DNA of 64,000 bases from Pseudohalocynthiibacter aestuariivivens (GCF_011040495.1 NZ_CP049037.1:558001-622000), one strand, 5' to 3'. Positions 9,281 through 18,761 are shown, counted from the stretch's first letter. Numbers and translations: made by a program. The notes: generated by a model from the sequence alone, not told the origin.

Positions 9281-10771
9281 TTGTCCAAGCACATGCCCCC
9301 TGCCCACCCGTTCGATTCCTCGTATCTGCGCGACGCCGCCGACGAGGATAAGCTAAAAGAAGAGTGCGGCGTTTTCGGCGTGATCGGCGTAACGGATGCG
9401 GCCAATTTCGTTGCACTCGGCCTGCACGCCCTGCAACACCGCGGCCAAGAGGCAGGCGGAATCGTCTGCCACCATCCCGAACACGGGTTCAACAGCGCCC
9501 GGCGATTCGGCTATGTCCGCGATAACTTTACCAAGCAAAGCCTGATGGAAACGCTGCCCGGCCCGCTGGCCATCGGGCATGTGCGATACTCCACGTCTGG
9601 CGGCAAGGCCCCGGTTATTCGCGATGTGCAGCCCTTCTTTGGCGAATTTGCCATGGGAGGTGCCGCAATTGCCCATAACGGTAACATCACCAATGCAGAC
9701 GCGCTGCGCAAAGAGCTGATCGAACGCGGCAGCATTTTCCAGTCCAATTCCGACAGTGAATGTATCATCCATCTAATGGCCCGCTCACTGCAGCGTACCA
9801 TCCCAGAGAGGATGGAAGATGCACTGCGCCGGGTTGAAGGTGCGTTTTCGGTGGTCGCGATGACCCGTACCAAGCTGATTGGAGTGCGTGATCCGCTGGG
9901 TGTGCGTCCGTTGGTGCTGGGACAAGTGGCGGATGGCTGGGTTCTCAGCTCAGAAACCTGCGCGCTGGATATTATCGGTGCGAAATATGTACGCGAAGTG
10001 GCCCCCGGCGAGATGGTCGTGATCAACGGCAATGGTGTTGAGAGCCACTTTCCTTTCCGCCCACAAAAACCACGGTTCTGCATTTTCGAACATGTCTACT
10101 TTAGCCGACCGGATTCGATCATCGGACAGCGCAGCGTCTATGAGACACGCCGCCAGATCGGGATTGAGCTGGCCCGCGAGGCCCCGGTGGAGGCCGATAT
10201 TGTCTGCCCGGTTCCTGATAGCGGCACTCCTGCGGCCATCGGCTTTAGCCACGAATCCGGCATTCCCTACGCGATGGGTATCATCCGGAACCAATATATG
10301 GGCCGGACCTTCATCGAACCGACAGAGCAGATCCGCAATATGGGGGTTCGGCTCAAGCTGAACGTCAACCGCGCCCTGATCAAGGACAAGCGCGTGATCC
10401 TCGTCGATGACAGCGTCGTGCGAGGTACCACAAGCCGCAAGATCAAGGAAATGATCCTCGATGCCGGTGCGAAAGAGGTACATTTCCGTATCGCGTCCCC
10501 GCCGACCGCCTGGCCCTGTTTCTATGGTGTGGACACGCCCAAGCGCGAAAAGCTGCTGGCCGCGACCATGTCAGAGGACGAAATGCGCGATCATTTGCAG
10601 GTGGATAGCCTGCGGTTCATTTCGCTTGATGGTCTGTACCGCGCTGTAGGAGAGGCATCGGGCCGCGATGCATCCTGTCCGCAGTATTGCGATGCGTGTT
10701 TTTCTGGCGAATACCCGGTGAAACCTTCCGACCAGATCGAAAAGGGTTTCGAGTTGAAGGCCGCCGAATAA
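9281..10771 (+). CDS. purF: Amidophosphoribosyltransferase
   Basis: First committed step of de novo purine synthesis: PRPP plus glutamine to phosphoribosylamine. The 496-residue protein has a short propeptide before the catalytic Cys29 (EECGVFGVIG), the class II glutamine amidotransferase domain (GHVRYSTSGG), and the phosphoribosyltransferase loop VILVDDSVVRGTTS. The CPQYCDACFSGEYP end is conserved. The TTG at 9281 has GGAG ten bases upstream; an in-frame ATG at 9293 has a poorer ribosome-binding site, so the exact start is uncertain, but either leaves a cleavable propeptide. Confidence 0.94.
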   Translation: MSKHMPPAHPFDSSYLRDAADEDKLKEECGVFGVIGVTDAANFVALGLHALQHRGQEAGGIVCHHPEHGFNSARRFGYVRDNFTKQSLMETLPGPLAIGHVRYSTSGGKAPVIRDVQPFFGEFAMGGAAIAHNGNITNADALRKELIERGSIFQSNSDSECIIHLMARSLQRTIPERMEDALRRVEGAFSVVAMTRTKLIGVRDPLGVRPLVLGQVADGWVLSSETCALDIIGAKYVREVAPGEMVVINGNGVESHFPFRPQKPRFCIFEHVYFSRPDSIIGQRSVYETRRQIGIELAREAPVEADIVCPVPDSGTPAAIGFSHESGIPYAMGIIRNQYMGRTFIEPTEQIRNMGVRLKLNVNRALIKDKRVILVDDSVVRGTTSRKIKEMILDAGAKEVHFRIASPPTAWPCFYGVDTPKREKLLAATMSEDEMRDHLQVDSLRFISLDGLYRAVGEASGRDASCPQYCDACFSGEYPVKPSDQIEKGFELKAAE

Positions 10772-10806
10772 ACCACGCAATCCGGATTCTGTTGTTCATA
10801 GATCGC

Positions 10807-10825
10807 CAGCGGCGCTTTGCCGCTG
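10807..10825 (+). terminator. Possible hairpin at the purF 3' end
   Basis: CAGCGGC and GCCGCTG pair as a 7-bp stem around GCTTT, 35 bases after the purF stop. There is no run of T after it, so termination is only a possibility; it may be a stabilising 3' hairpin. Confidence 0.25.
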
Positions 10826-10933
10826 CTGATGCTGCGTTGCGGCATTAACCCGCCGATGCGTTATCACCCCCCTTTCACCTGCCGGTATTTGGGCCTAGAC
10901 GGCGCGCTGAACCACGCCTTGAAAGGGGATAAC

Positions 10934-11203
10934 GTGACAGACTTCAGCGATACCACGACACCGTCGCAGGTGGTCAAGACCGCGGCGACTCAAGAGGTCC
11001 AGATACCTTCAGGCACCGTTCTGATCGGGACCGTCACCGCCAAGAATCGCGCCTACGCACTGGTGAAATCCAGCACGGGTAAAATCGTGCAGGTCAAACC
11101 CGGCGATCAGATCGGCAAGCAAACTGTGGCTGCCATCGAGCAGGGCCAGATGATCCTGATGCATAATGGGCGCACTGAACGCATGCTCATTCCGGGCGGC
11201 TGA
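10934..11203 (+). CDS. Small PilP/GspC-like beta-domain protein
   Basis: An 89-residue protein from a GTG at 10934 preceded by GAAAGGGG. The pattern VLIGTVTAKNRAYALVK, then a KIVQVKPGDQIGK stretch, then GQMILMHNGR, resembles the compact beta-fold of PilP and the HR domain of GspC, which present a short fold to secretin partners. There is no signal peptide or membrane anchor visible, and no pilus or type II secretion genes nearby, so the resemblance may be only structural. A longer frame from 10817 lacks support. Function unknown. Confidence 0.6.
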   Translation: MTDFSDTTTPSQVVKTAATQEVQIPSGTVLIGTVTAKNRAYALVKSSTGKIVQVKPGDQIGKQTVAAIEQGQMILMHNGRTERMLIPGG

Positions 11204-11261
11204 CTCAAGACGGGCACTTTTGCCTCTTGATTTGCGCGCCAAGGGATGAAAAGCCCCCAGC

Positions 11262-11915
11262 ATGACCAAAGACACCACCACCCCCGTCGCACTGATCACC
11301 GGCGCCTCGCGCGGCCTCGGTGCGGCATTGGCCGAAGAACTGGCAGCGCAGTATCACATCGTTGCCGTGGCCCGTACCACCGGCGCGCTGGAAGAGCTTG
11401 ATGACCGCATTCAGGCTGCCGGACATAGTGCGACACTGGCCCCGATGGACATCACCAATCCCGATGCAATGCGTCAGCTGTGCCGTTCGATTCATGATCG
11501 CTGGGGCAGTATCGCACTCTGGGTTCATACGGCGGTTCACGCCGCACCGCTTACGCTGACGGCACATCTAGATGCGCGCGACTGGGATAAATCCGTGGCA
11601 TGCAACGTTACAGCCACGGGACAACTGATTCCGTTCATTGCACCCTTGCTGGGCGACAGCGGCCAAGCGATGTTTTTCGAGGACGTTAAGGCAGGCGATA
11701 CGTTTTACGGCGCCTATGGTGCAACCAAGGCCGCGCAAATCGCTCTGGCGCGGTCGTGGCAGTCCGAGACATCGCGCACCGGACCACGCGTGCATATCGT
11801 CAACCCAGCACCGATGCCAACAGCCACACGCGCCCGGTTCCATCCCGGCGAAACCCGCGATGATCTGACCGACCCACGTGCCGAAGCCCGCCGCCTGCTA
11901 GAGCTTCTCGAGTGA
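11262..11915 (+). CDS. Short-chain dehydrogenase/reductase
   Basis: A 217-residue classical SDR. The dinucleotide-binding motif TGASRGLGAALAEEL lies at about residues 14-28, and the catalytic YxxxK appears as YGATK near residue 150. The usual NNAG segment is changed (WVHTAVHAAP), and the C-terminal substrate loop is short, so substrate cannot be inferred. It starts 58 bases after the PilP-like gene and ends 97 bases before surE, in a run of same-direction genes. Confidence 0.8.
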   Translation: MTKDTTTPVALITGASRGLGAALAEELAAQYHIVAVARTTGALEELDDRIQAAGHSATLAPMDITNPDAMRQLCRSIHDRWGSIALWVHTAVHAAPLTLTAHLDARDWDKSVACNVTATGQLIPFIAPLLGDSGQAMFFEDVKAGDTFYGAYGATKAAQIALARSWQSETSRTGPRVHIVNPAPMPTATRARFHPGETRDDLTDPRAEARRLLELLE

Positions 11916-12012
11916 ATTCATGTCTGCGCCAAGCGGGCAACCGCTTGCCCGCCTGCCCCCTGCCCGCTACACAAGGCGAAAGCCACGCCGAACGGCTGTC
12001 AGGAGCGGACAT

Positions 12013-12795
12013 TTGCGCATTCTCATCACCAATGACGACGGTATCAACGCACCGGGCCTAGAGGTCATGCAAGAGATTGCTTCGGGGCTTGCAGGTCCGA
12101 ACGGCGAGGTGTGGACTGTCGCCCCTGCATTCGAGCAGTCAGGCGTCGGGCATTGCATTTCCTACACGCAGCCGATGATGGTCAGTCAGATGGCTACACG
12201 ACGCTACGCGGTACAAGGCAGCCCCGCCGATTGTGTTCTGGCCGGCCTGCATGACATCATGAAGGACAAACGCCCCGATCTGGTGTTGTCGGGCGTCAAC
12301 CGCGGGAACAACTCGGCCGAGAACGCGGTGTATTCGGGCACTCTGGGCGCCGCAATGGAGGCTGCCCTGCAAGGCGTGCCCGCAATCGCGCTCAGCCAGT
12401 ATTACGGCCCCGACAACCGCGATTTGGACGATCAATTTGATGCCTCCCGCCAGCATGGTCTGACGACGGTTCAACGTCTGTTGGAAAAGGGTGTCTGGAC
12501 ACAAGACGACTATGGTATCTTCTACAATGTAAACTTCCCCCCCGTGCCCGGCGACGCCGTCAAAGGCCTGCGCGCCACGCGGCAGGGGTTCCGTCGCGAC
12601 ATGGGTTTTGGCGTGCAGCCACATACGTCACCTTCGGGGCGTCGGTTCTTGTGGATCACCGGCGCACCACAGAGCCAGCCAACGTCAGAAGGGTCCGACG
12701 CTGACATGAACCTCAAAGGCTACATTTCGGTCACGCCGATGCGGGCCGATCTGACGGCCCATGATATCCTGGAGCCGCTGAAGGCCATCGAATGA
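12013..12795 (+). CDS. surE: 5'/3'-nucleotidase SurE
   Basis: Metal-dependent nucleoside monophosphatase linked to stationary-phase survival. From the TTG at 12013 the protein has 260 residues and begins with the diagnostic RILITNDDG, whose Asp8-Asp9 bind the metal. [18 protein letters not shown] is the other family hallmark, with the metal-ligand Asn. AGGAGCGG lies just upstream of the TTG, which decides the start; the in-frame ATG at 11920 would add 31 unrelated residues. The stop overlaps the pcm start (ATGA). Confidence 0.95.
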   Translation: MRILITNDDGINAPGLEVMQEIASGLAGPNGEVWTVAPAFEQSGVGHCISYTQPMMVSQMATRRYAVQGSPADCVLAGLHDIMKDKRPDLVLSGVNRGNNSAENAVYSGTLGAAMEAALQGVPAIALSQYYGPDNRDLDDQFDASRQHGLTTVQRLLEKGVWTQDDYGIFYNVNFPPVPGDAVKGLRATRQGFRRDMGFGVQPHTSPSGRRFLWITGAPQSQPTSEGSDADMNLKGYISVTPMRADLTAHDILEPLKAIE

Positions 12796-13448
12796 CCGGC
12801 CCCGACCAGATCGCCGAACGCAAAATGCAGTTCCTCTTCGCGCTGCGCTCCAAGGGGGTGACGGACGCGCGCGTGTTGGGCGCGATGGAAAAGATCGACC
12901 GCGGGCCATTTATTCGCGGCTATTTCGCCGACCGCGCCTATGAGGACATGCCGCTGCCCATTGCCTGTGGGCAGACAATCAGCCAACCATCGGTCGTGGC
13001 CTTGATGACCCAAGCGTTGAAACTCAGTCCTCGTGACAAGGTTCTGGAGGTCGGCACTGGTTCTGGCTATCAGGCGGCAATCCTTAGCCAGTTAGCGCGA
13101 CGGGTCTATACTGTGGACCGGCACAAACGTCTGGTGCGCGAAGCCAGCGAAATTTTTCGCGCGCTGGATTTGACCAACATCACCGCCCTCACGGCTGACG
13201 GCAGCTTTGGTTTACCCGATCAGGCGCCGTTTGATCGTATCATCGTGACCGCCGCCGCCGAGGATCCCCCCGGACCACTCTTGGCGCAACTCAAAATCGG
13301 GGGTATCATGGTCGTGCCGGTTGGACAGTCCGACGCCGTGCAAAGCCTGATCCGAGTGACGCGTAGCGCGGACGGCTTTGACTATGACGAGCTGCGACCG
13401 GTGCGATTTGTGCCGCTGGTCGAGGGCTTAGGCCGCGATACGGCCTAA
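12792..13448 (+). CDS. pcm: Protein-L-isoaspartate O-methyltransferase
   Basis: Methylates isoaspartyl residues with S-adenosylmethionine to start repair of aged proteins. The 218-residue protein has the SAM motif [14 protein letters not shown] (about residues 85-98), the PCMT substrate segment [13 protein letters not shown] and the post-[11 protein letters not shown]. It overlaps surE by four bases; surE-pcm-nlpD is a conserved cluster in proteobacteria, as here. Confidence 0.95.
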   Translation: MTGPDQIAERKMQFLFALRSKGVTDARVLGAMEKIDRGPFIRGYFADRAYEDMPLPIACGQTISQPSVVALMTQALKLSPRDKVLEVGTGSGYQAAILSQLARRVYTVDRHKRLVREASEIFRALDLTNITALTADGSFGLPDQAPFDRIIVTAAAEDPPGPLLAQLKIGGIMVVPVGQSDAVQSLIRVTRSADGFDYDELRPVRFVPLVEGLGRDTA

Positions 13449-13510
13449 TGTGTGAGTATTTAAGACAAAGCCCCGGCGCATAAGGGGCAGATGATGAGGA
13501 CGCGATCGAG

Positions 13511-14692
13511 ATGAGTTTTTCCAAACGCCCCGCCATGCTCTTGGCCGGCACCGCAGTGCTGGTTCTGGGTGCCTGTGATGGTCCGCTCGACTTTGATATG
13601 CGCGGGGGGATCGGCAATGGGCTGGATACCGCCGAAGCGGCCCGCACCGCGACCGCCAATCGGCCGGAGCCGGATAGCCGTGGAATCATCTCTTATCCGG
13701 GGTATCAGGTCGCAATCGCGCGGCGTGGTGATACCTTAGCCACCCTCGCGGCGCGAATCGGCATTGATGCCGCCGAACTGGGCCGGTTCAACGGAATTTC
13801 ACCGGATGACAACCTGCGGCGCGGCGAAGTGGTTGCCCTGCCCCGTCGTGTTGCCGAACCGGCAGGTGGTCCGATCCAACCCGGTGGTGTGGATATAGCG
13901 ACCATCGCTGGTGGTGCCATAGACAAGGCCGACAAGAACAAAGTCGAGACCAGCACGCTGGAACCTGCCCCGCAGACCGGCGCAGAACCGGTTCGCCACA
14001 AGGTCGCACGCGGTGAGACCGCCTATACCATTGCGCGGCTCTATAATGTCTCGATCCGCAGCCTCGCGGACTGGAACGGGCTGGGCTCTGACTTTGGTGT
14101 ACGTGAGGGGCAGTATCTGTTGATCCCTGTCGCCTTGCCCGGCGAAGTCGGCAAGCCATTTGACGCGACTGAGGTGCCTCAGACTGAGCCGCCGGGGGTC
14201 GGGTCGCCGACGCCAGAGCCGCCAAGTGCCGAAAAGCCGCTACCAGAGGATGACACGACCCCGGTCACCAACATCTCAACCCCAAAGACAAAGCCGGGTG
14301 ATGCGCCCGACCTTGGTGCGACCCAAACCAAGAAGAGCAAAGCCCGTATGAGCTATCCCGTGCGCGGCGACATCGTGCGCGCCTACTCCAAAGGCAAGAA
14401 CGAAGGTATCGACATCGCGGCCACCCCCGGCACAGCCGTCAAATCGGCAGCCAAGGGGACGATCGCGCACATTGGCGCAGAAACAAGCGGGACATCTATC
14501 ATCGTGATCCGCCACGATAACAATCTGATGACCGTTTATTCGAATGTCGAAAGTGTCACGGTCGAAACCGGAGATAAGGTGAGCCGTGGTGATACACTAG
14601 CAAAGGCAGGCAGCTCAGGCTCTGGTGCAGTCCATTTCGAAGTGCGCGATGGGTTCGAAAGCCTGGACCCGGTACCATATCTGACTGAGTAA
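13511..14692 (+). CDS. NlpD-like lipoprotein: two LysM domains and a degenerate M23/LytM domain
   Basis: A 393-residue envelope protein. The N-terminus has a lipobox VLGAC (Cys near residue 21). Two LysM peptidoglycan-binding motifs follow, near residues 58-110 (ARRGDTLATLAARIG) and 160-205 (HKVARGETAYTIARLYNVS), then a Pro-rich linker and a C-terminal LytM domain. Two zinc sites are altered: the first HxxxD His is Asn (KNEGIDIAA), and the later HxH position reads VHFEV with only one His. This pattern fits NlpD/EnvC-type activators of cell-division amidases rather than an active endopeptidase. It lies in the classic surE-pcm-nlpD order. Confidence 0.88.
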   Translation: MSFSKRPAMLLAGTAVLVLGACDGPLDFDMRGGIGNGLDTAEAARTATANRPEPDSRGIISYPGYQVAIARRGDTLATLAARIGIDAAELGRFNGISPDDNLRRGEVVALPRRVAEPAGGPIQPGGVDIATIAGGAIDKADKNKVETSTLEPAPQTGAEPVRHKVARGETAYTIARLYNVSIRSLADWNGLGSDFGVREGQYLLIPVALPGEVGKPFDATEVPQTEPPGVGSPTPEPPSAEKPLPEDDTTPVTNISTPKTKPGDAPDLGATQTKKSKARMSYPVRGDIVRAYSKGKNEGIDIAATPGTAVKSAAKGTIAHIGAETSGTSIIVIRHDNNLMTVYSNVESVTVETGDKVSRGDTLAKAGSSGSGAVHFEVRDGFESLDPVPYLTE

Positions 14693-14817
14693 TCGCGGAA
14701 TGTTTCAGGCTGCAATCTGTCGAAAACAAACGATCAACGCCCAAGAGCGTTAACACCCTTACGGACCGAAACGCCCCGCCCGCCCGAGGGGTCTCTGGCC
14801 GCGCGTGAGGCAGATAA

Positions 14818-15660
14818 TCAGGTTGGAATCGCTATGCCTCGTCGCCCGGCCAGGTCGGTGACATATTGCCACGCAACTCGCCCCGAACGCGCGCCTCGGG
14901 TCGCTTGCCACTCGATCGCTTCGGCGCGCAAGGCTTCATCATCAATGTTGATGCCATAAGCATCACAATAGCCCCGGATCATCGCCAGATATTCGTCCTG
15001 CCCGCAGGGGTGAAAGCCGAGCCATAGACCGAAGCGGTCGCTAAGCGACACTTTTTCTTCGGTTGCTTCGCTGGGACTGATCGCGCTGGAACGCTCATTT
15101 TCAATCATGTCGCGCGGCATAAGGTGGCGACGGTTTGACGTGGCATAGAACACCACATTCTCAGGTCGCCCTTCGATTCCGCCATCCAGTACCGCCTTGA
15201 GCGATTTGTAATGTTGGTCATCATGGCTAAAGCTGAGATCGTCGCAAAAGAGTACAAATCGCGCGTCACTGGAGCGCAGCAGCGCCAGAAGACGCGTGAC
15301 GCTGGTCAGGTCTTCGCGTTGCAGTTCCACGATTTTGAGGGGTGCGCCCTCTGCGACAACAGCCGCATGTACCGCTTTGACAAGGCTGGATTTCCCCATG
15401 CCCCGCGCGCCCCAGAGAAGCGCGTTATTCGCAGGCAGCCCGCGCGCAAACTGGCGGGTGTTTTCAAGCAGCGTGTCGCGCGAGCGATCCACCCCCAGCA
15501 GCAGGCCCATGTCGACCCGCGAAACATGCGGCACCGGCTCCAGCCGGTCAGGTGCTACGTGCCAGACAAAGGCATCTGCATCAGCGAAATCCGGCGCGTC
15601 AAACGGCGGTGGGCTGACCCGTTCCAGCGCCGCGGCGATCCGTTCTAGCGGATCACTCAT
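14818..15660 (-). CDS. DUF815-type AAA+ ATPase
   Basis: A 280-residue cytoplasmic ATPase. Walker A is GARGMGKSSLVKAVH (about residues 83-97) and Walker B is VLFCDDLSF. SLSDRFGLWLGFHP and YATSNRRHLMPR are hallmarks of the DUF815 family, whose role is not established. Its first four bases overlap the tatC stop, so it is the last gene of a tatA-tatB-tatC-DUF815 operon. Convergent with the NlpD-like gene, with 125 bases between. Confidence 0.85.
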   Translation of the reverse strand: MSDPLERIAAALERVSPPPFDAPDFADADAFVWHVAPDRLEPVPHVSRVDMGLLLGVDRSRDTLLENTRQFARGLPANNALLWGARGMGKSSLVKAVHAAVVAEGAPLKIVELQREDLTSVTRLLALLRSSDARFVLFCDDLSFSHDDQHYKSLKAVLDGGIEGRPENVVFYATSNRRHLMPRDMIENERSSAISPSEATEEKVSLSDRFGLWLGFHPCGQDEYLAMIRGYCDAYGINIDDEALRAEAIEWQATRGARSGRVAWQYVTDLAGRRGIAIPT

Positions 15661-16568
15661 GGGCGCGGTTCCTGATCGGTCTCGTCCGAAACATCCTCTG
15701 GATGCGTCTCATCGTCGGGCATCTCGATATCGTCGTCGTCATCAAACCACAGGCCCTCTGCGCGCAGCTTGGCCTCGCGCTTTTGCTCTACGCGCCGGAC
15801 GAGGAAGATCGAAATCTCATAGAGACCGTAAACCACCACAAAGAGGATCACTTGGGTGATGACATCCGGTGGCGTGACCAGCGCGGCCAGCACCAGAATG
15901 CCGACCACTGCGTATTTACGCACAGCCTTTAGTCCTTCGGCACCGACCAGACCGGCCTTGCCCATCAGCGTCAGCAACACGGGCAGTTGGAAACACAAAC
16001 CAAATGCGACGATGAATTTAATCGTCAGGTTGAGATACTCTTGGGCAGATCCCTGAAACACGACACTAAGCGGCGCAGGTCCCTGCACGCCCTCGATGGC
16101 CTCGCCACCAGAGCCGAACTGCTGGAACCCCAAAAAGAAGTCATAGGCCAGCGGCGTTACCACGTAGAACGCAAAGCTGGCGCCAAGTATGAACATGAAA
16201 GGTGACGCGATGAGGAAGGGTAGAAACGCGCCCTTCTCTGTCTTGTACAAACCCGGAGCCACAAAGCGCCACATCTGGTTGGCGATGTAGGGAAAACCAA
16301 GGATGAAACCGCCCAAGAGCGATACCTTGATCGCAACAAAGAAGCCTTCCTGAGGCGAAATAAAGATCAGGTCGCAGTCTTGCCCCCGATCGGCCAGCAC
16401 CGAACAGAGCGGTGCCGTCAGGAAGTTAAAGATCGGTGTCGCTACGGTAAAGCAGATGATCATGCCGATGAGAAACGCAACTACGGACCGGATCAGCCTT
16501 GTGCGCAGTTCCGCCAGATGCTCGATCAGCGGCGCGCTGCTGTCTTCGATTTCGTCGACGTTGCTCAT
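15657..16568 (-). CDS. tatC: Sec-independent protein translocase TatC
   Basis: Polytopic receptor of the twin-arginine translocase, which exports folded proteins. The 303-residue protein has six membrane helices and the signal-binding N-terminal motif EHLAELRTRL (about residues 18-27); SPQEGFFVAIKVSL and YEISIFLVRR are typical. An acidic C-terminal tail of about 45 residues (DDDDDIEMPDDE) exceeds the E. coli length. It overlaps tatB by four bases. A probable substrate with an RR signal is encoded at 42805-44508. Confidence 0.96.
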   Translation of the reverse strand: MSNVDEIEDSSAPLIEHLAELRTRLIRSVVAFLIGMIICFTVATPIFNFLTAPLCSVLADRGQDCDLIFISPQEGFFVAIKVSLLGGFILGFPYIANQMWRFVAPGLYKTEKGAFLPFLIASPFMFILGASFAFYVVTPLAYDFFLGFQQFGSGGEAIEGVQGPAPLSVVFQGSAQEYLNLTIKFIVAFGLCFQLPVLLTLMGKAGLVGAEGLKAVRKYAVVGILVLAALVTPPDVITQVILFVVVYGLYEISIFLVRRVEQKREAKLRAEGLWFDDDDDIEMPDDETHPEDVSDETDQEPRP

Positions 16569-17194
16569 GCCTTGTCCTTAGCCGCTTTTTTCGTCGCGGG
16601 CTTGGTAGCGGTCTTTTGCGCAGCAGGCTTTTTGGCCGCGGGTTTGGCCGCGGGTTTGGCTGCGGTTTTGGACGCGGTCGACTTCGCAGACGTCTTAGCA
16701 GGCGATTTGCGCGCCGTTGGCTTCTTGGTCGCCGTGGATGTGGCTTTGGGCTGCTTCGCGGTGGCCGTCTTGGTCCGTTTCGCCTTGGTGGCTTTGGCTT
16801 CCTTCTCGGCAGCCGCAGCCTCTGCTGCCTTGCGTTCGGTGGCTTTCGCCGCAGTCTTTTCGCGAATTTTATCTGCCGCTTCCTGCCGTTCTGCACTCAG
16901 CTTGGGCTTGCCCGCGTCCCGGGTCGCCTGCGTAAAGCTTTCCGTGGTCTTGCGTACCTCGGACATGGCAGAGCTGACCGGGTTCGTGGCCTTGCGCAGC
17001 GTATCGCTGACGTCCTTGACGCCCGCTTCGTCCGCTGCGTCGTTCATCGCCTTGGAAAACTCGCGCGCCATGCCCTTGGCCTTGCCGACGAACTTGCCAA
17101 CTGTGCGGAACATTCCCGGCAGATCTTTGGGCCCCACGACGATCAACGCCACGATGCCAATCACCAGCAGCTCTGTCCACCCAAGGTCGAACAT
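16565..17194 (-). CDS. tatB: Sec-independent protein translocase TatB with long Lys/Ala-rich tail
   Basis: Receptor-complex subunit of the Tat system. The N-terminal membrane helix and hinge (FDLGWTELLVIGIVALIVVGP then KDLP) and the amphipathic helix are typical. The 209-residue protein then carries about 100 residues made mostly of Lys, Ala, Thr and Pro with near-repeats such as KPAAKPAAKK, resembling a histone H1 tail. tatA lies eight bases upstream and tatC overlaps downstream. Confidence 0.93.
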   Translation of the reverse strand: MFDLGWTELLVIGIVALIVVGPKDLPGMFRTVGKFVGKAKGMAREFSKAMNDAADEAGVKDVSDTLRKATNPVSSAMSEVRKTTESFTQATRDAGKPKLSAERQEAADKIREKTAAKATERKAAEAAAAEKEAKATKAKRTKTATAKQPKATSTATKKPTARKSPAKTSAKSTASKTAAKPAAKPAAKKPAAQKTATKPATKKAAKDKA

Positions 17195-17201
17195 ATGACG
17201 T

Positions 17202-17426
17202 TCAGACCTTGTCTTTTTCGGTTTCGGGCGTCACGTCCTTGGCATCATCACCAGATTCATTCGCGGCATCTTCCAGCTCTTTGTTGCCGTCGTTGATGCC
17301 CTTCTTGAACGAGGTGATCCCCTTGCCCACTTCGCCCATAAGCGATGAAATCTTGCCGCGTCCGAAAAGGACCAGCACGACAACAGCTATGAGCAGGATG
17401 CCCGGAAGGCCAATATTATTCAGCAT
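17202..17426 (-). CDS. tatA: Sec-independent protein translocase TatA
   Basis: Pore-forming Tat subunit. The 74-residue protein has an N-terminal helix ([19 protein letters not shown]), the FGRGKI hinge typical of TatA (in place of FGxKKLP), an amphipathic helix with FKKGI and an acidic tail. It is the first gene of tatABC-DUF815 on this strand. Confidence 0.93.
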   Translation of the reverse strand: MLNNIGLPGILLIAVVVLVLFGRGKISSLMGEVGKGITSFKKGINDGNKELEDAANESGDDAKDVTPETEKDKV

Positions 17427-17481
17427 GCGTATTCTCCCTGTCTCGGGGCGGTGTCACATTTACCCCGGGAATTTCGTCAAT

Positions 17482-17510
17482 AGTATCTAATCGCTCCGCA
17501 CGCAGGTTAA
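17482..17510 (-). promoter_or_regulatory. Candidate promoter of the tatABC operon
   Basis: Read on the minus strand, TTAACC (17510-17505) and GATACT (17487-17482) are spaced by 17 bases and lie about 60 bases upstream of the tatA start. Matches to the sigma-70 consensus are four of six in each box. Confidence 0.3.
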
Positions 17511-17556
17511 AAGAACGAAAGCGCGGCTGCGCCGTCATTTTTATCGACCAGCGCGC

Positions 17557-18657
17557 TCAAGCCGTACTGGTACCCTGTCGAGCGGGGAACACAAAGCACC
17601 GATCACGCCGGATCATCAGCCACAAATTCTGCCCTTCGGATGGCAAAAATACATTGGGCACAGTTGCGCGCAGGATCGACCCGTCATGCGCCATCTTGAA
17701 TTCAACGAGGCTCTCGGAACCCATGAAGCGCGCACGCTGTACCACGCCAAGCGCAGGACTGCCATCGCCGGGCGTCGGGTTCGGTCCGCGCCCCTGCCGA
17801 TCAAAGTCAATTTTAATATGTTGCGGTCGGATCACGATATCAACGGCCTGTCCGTCCGGGACGCCAGGAGTAAGAAACTGACCAAAGGGCGTGTCGGTCA
17901 ATGCCCCCTGAACGACGCCACGTATCACGTTGATATCACTAAAGAATGATACAGAGTCACGATCTACTGGCGCATTATATATATTATAAGGCGCACCCTG
18001 TTGCACAATCTGACCCGCGCGCATCAATGCGATTTCATCAGCCATCCGCATCGCCTCGTCCGGCTCGTGCGTGACCAGCAGAACGGCCGCGTCCTCTTCA
18101 CGCAGGATATCCAGCGTTTCGTCACGAATACCATCACGCAGACGGTTGTCGAGACCCGAGAACGGCTCGTCCATCAGCATGATACGTGGGCGCGGTGCCA
18201 ACGCACGCGCAAGTGCCACTCGTTGTTGCTCTCCTCCTGACAACTCGTGCGGCAGTGATGTCTCAAACCGGGCAAGGCCGACTCGGACCAACATCTCTCG
18301 GATGCGTGCGGCGCGCTTGGCCCGGTCACCACCGAGGCCGAAACCGACATTTTCAAACACCGACAAATGCGGAAAGAGTGCAAAATCCTGAAACATCAGG
18401 CCAATATTGCGGCGTTCGGGCGGCACACGGGTAACAGTGTCGCACACCAGCTTGCCATCAACCCAGATCTCGCCCGAATCTTGCATCTCGACACCTGCGA
18501 TCATTCGCAGCGTGGTGGACTTGCCGCAACCCGAGGGACCCAGAAGACAAGTCACCTGCCCCGGATACACCTTGAGCGAAACATCATCGACCACCACGCG
18601 CCCGTCATAACGGCGGACGAGGTTCTTGATCTCCAATCGTGGGGTCCGGTCTGCCAA
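17557..18657 (-). CDS. Orphan Fbp/Pot-type ABC transporter ATP-binding protein
   Basis: A 366-residue importer ATPase. It has Walker A GPSGCGKSTT (about 42-51), Q-loop LMFQDFALFPHL, signature LSGGEQQRVALARALA, Walker B IMLMDEPFSGLD and a C-terminal TOBE-like domain (DIVIRPQHIKI). The layout is that of FbpC (iron) or polyamine/sulfate-type ATPases. No permease or binding-protein gene is adjacent, so the substrate is unknown. I chose the TTG at 18657, which has GAAGGA six bases upstream; a TTG at 18690 in frame has none. A sodium:solute symporter gene precedes it. Confidence 0.8.
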   Translation of the reverse strand: MADRTPRLEIKNLVRRYDGRVVVDDVSLKVYPGQVTCLLGPSGCGKSTTLRMIAGVEMQDSGEIWVDGKLVCDTVTRVPPERRNIGLMFQDFALFPHLSVFENVGFGLGGDRAKRAARIREMLVRVGLARFETSLPHELSGGEQQRVALARALAPRPRIMLMDEPFSGLDNRLRDGIRDETLDILREEDAAVLLVTHEPDEAMRMADEIALMRAGQIVQQGAPYNIYNAPVDRDSVSFFSDINVIRGVVQGALTDTPFGQFLTPGVPDGQAVDIVIRPQHIKIDFDRQGRGPNPTPGDGSPALGVVQRARFMGSESLVEFKMAHDGSILRATVPNVFLPSEGQNLWLMIRRDRCFVFPARQGTSTA

Positions 18658-18761
18658 GGGCTGTCCTTCGTGCTTCTCCGATGAAAACAATCGGGATTTT
18701 CATTCGGCAGATAGCAACCCAGACCGCTGCGTGCAAGACATGCGCGGCTTGCGCGCTGGCA

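Noticed and set aside
14737..14753. AACGC/GCGTT hairpin after the NlpD-like gene as a terminator
   Set aside because: Only a 5-bp stem and no T-tract.
16380..17296. Two plus-strand frames over tatB/tatC (272 and 265 codons)
   Set aside because: The repeated Ala/Gly/Phe/Leu content mirrors the Lys/Ala-rich tatB tail; real genes are on the other strand.
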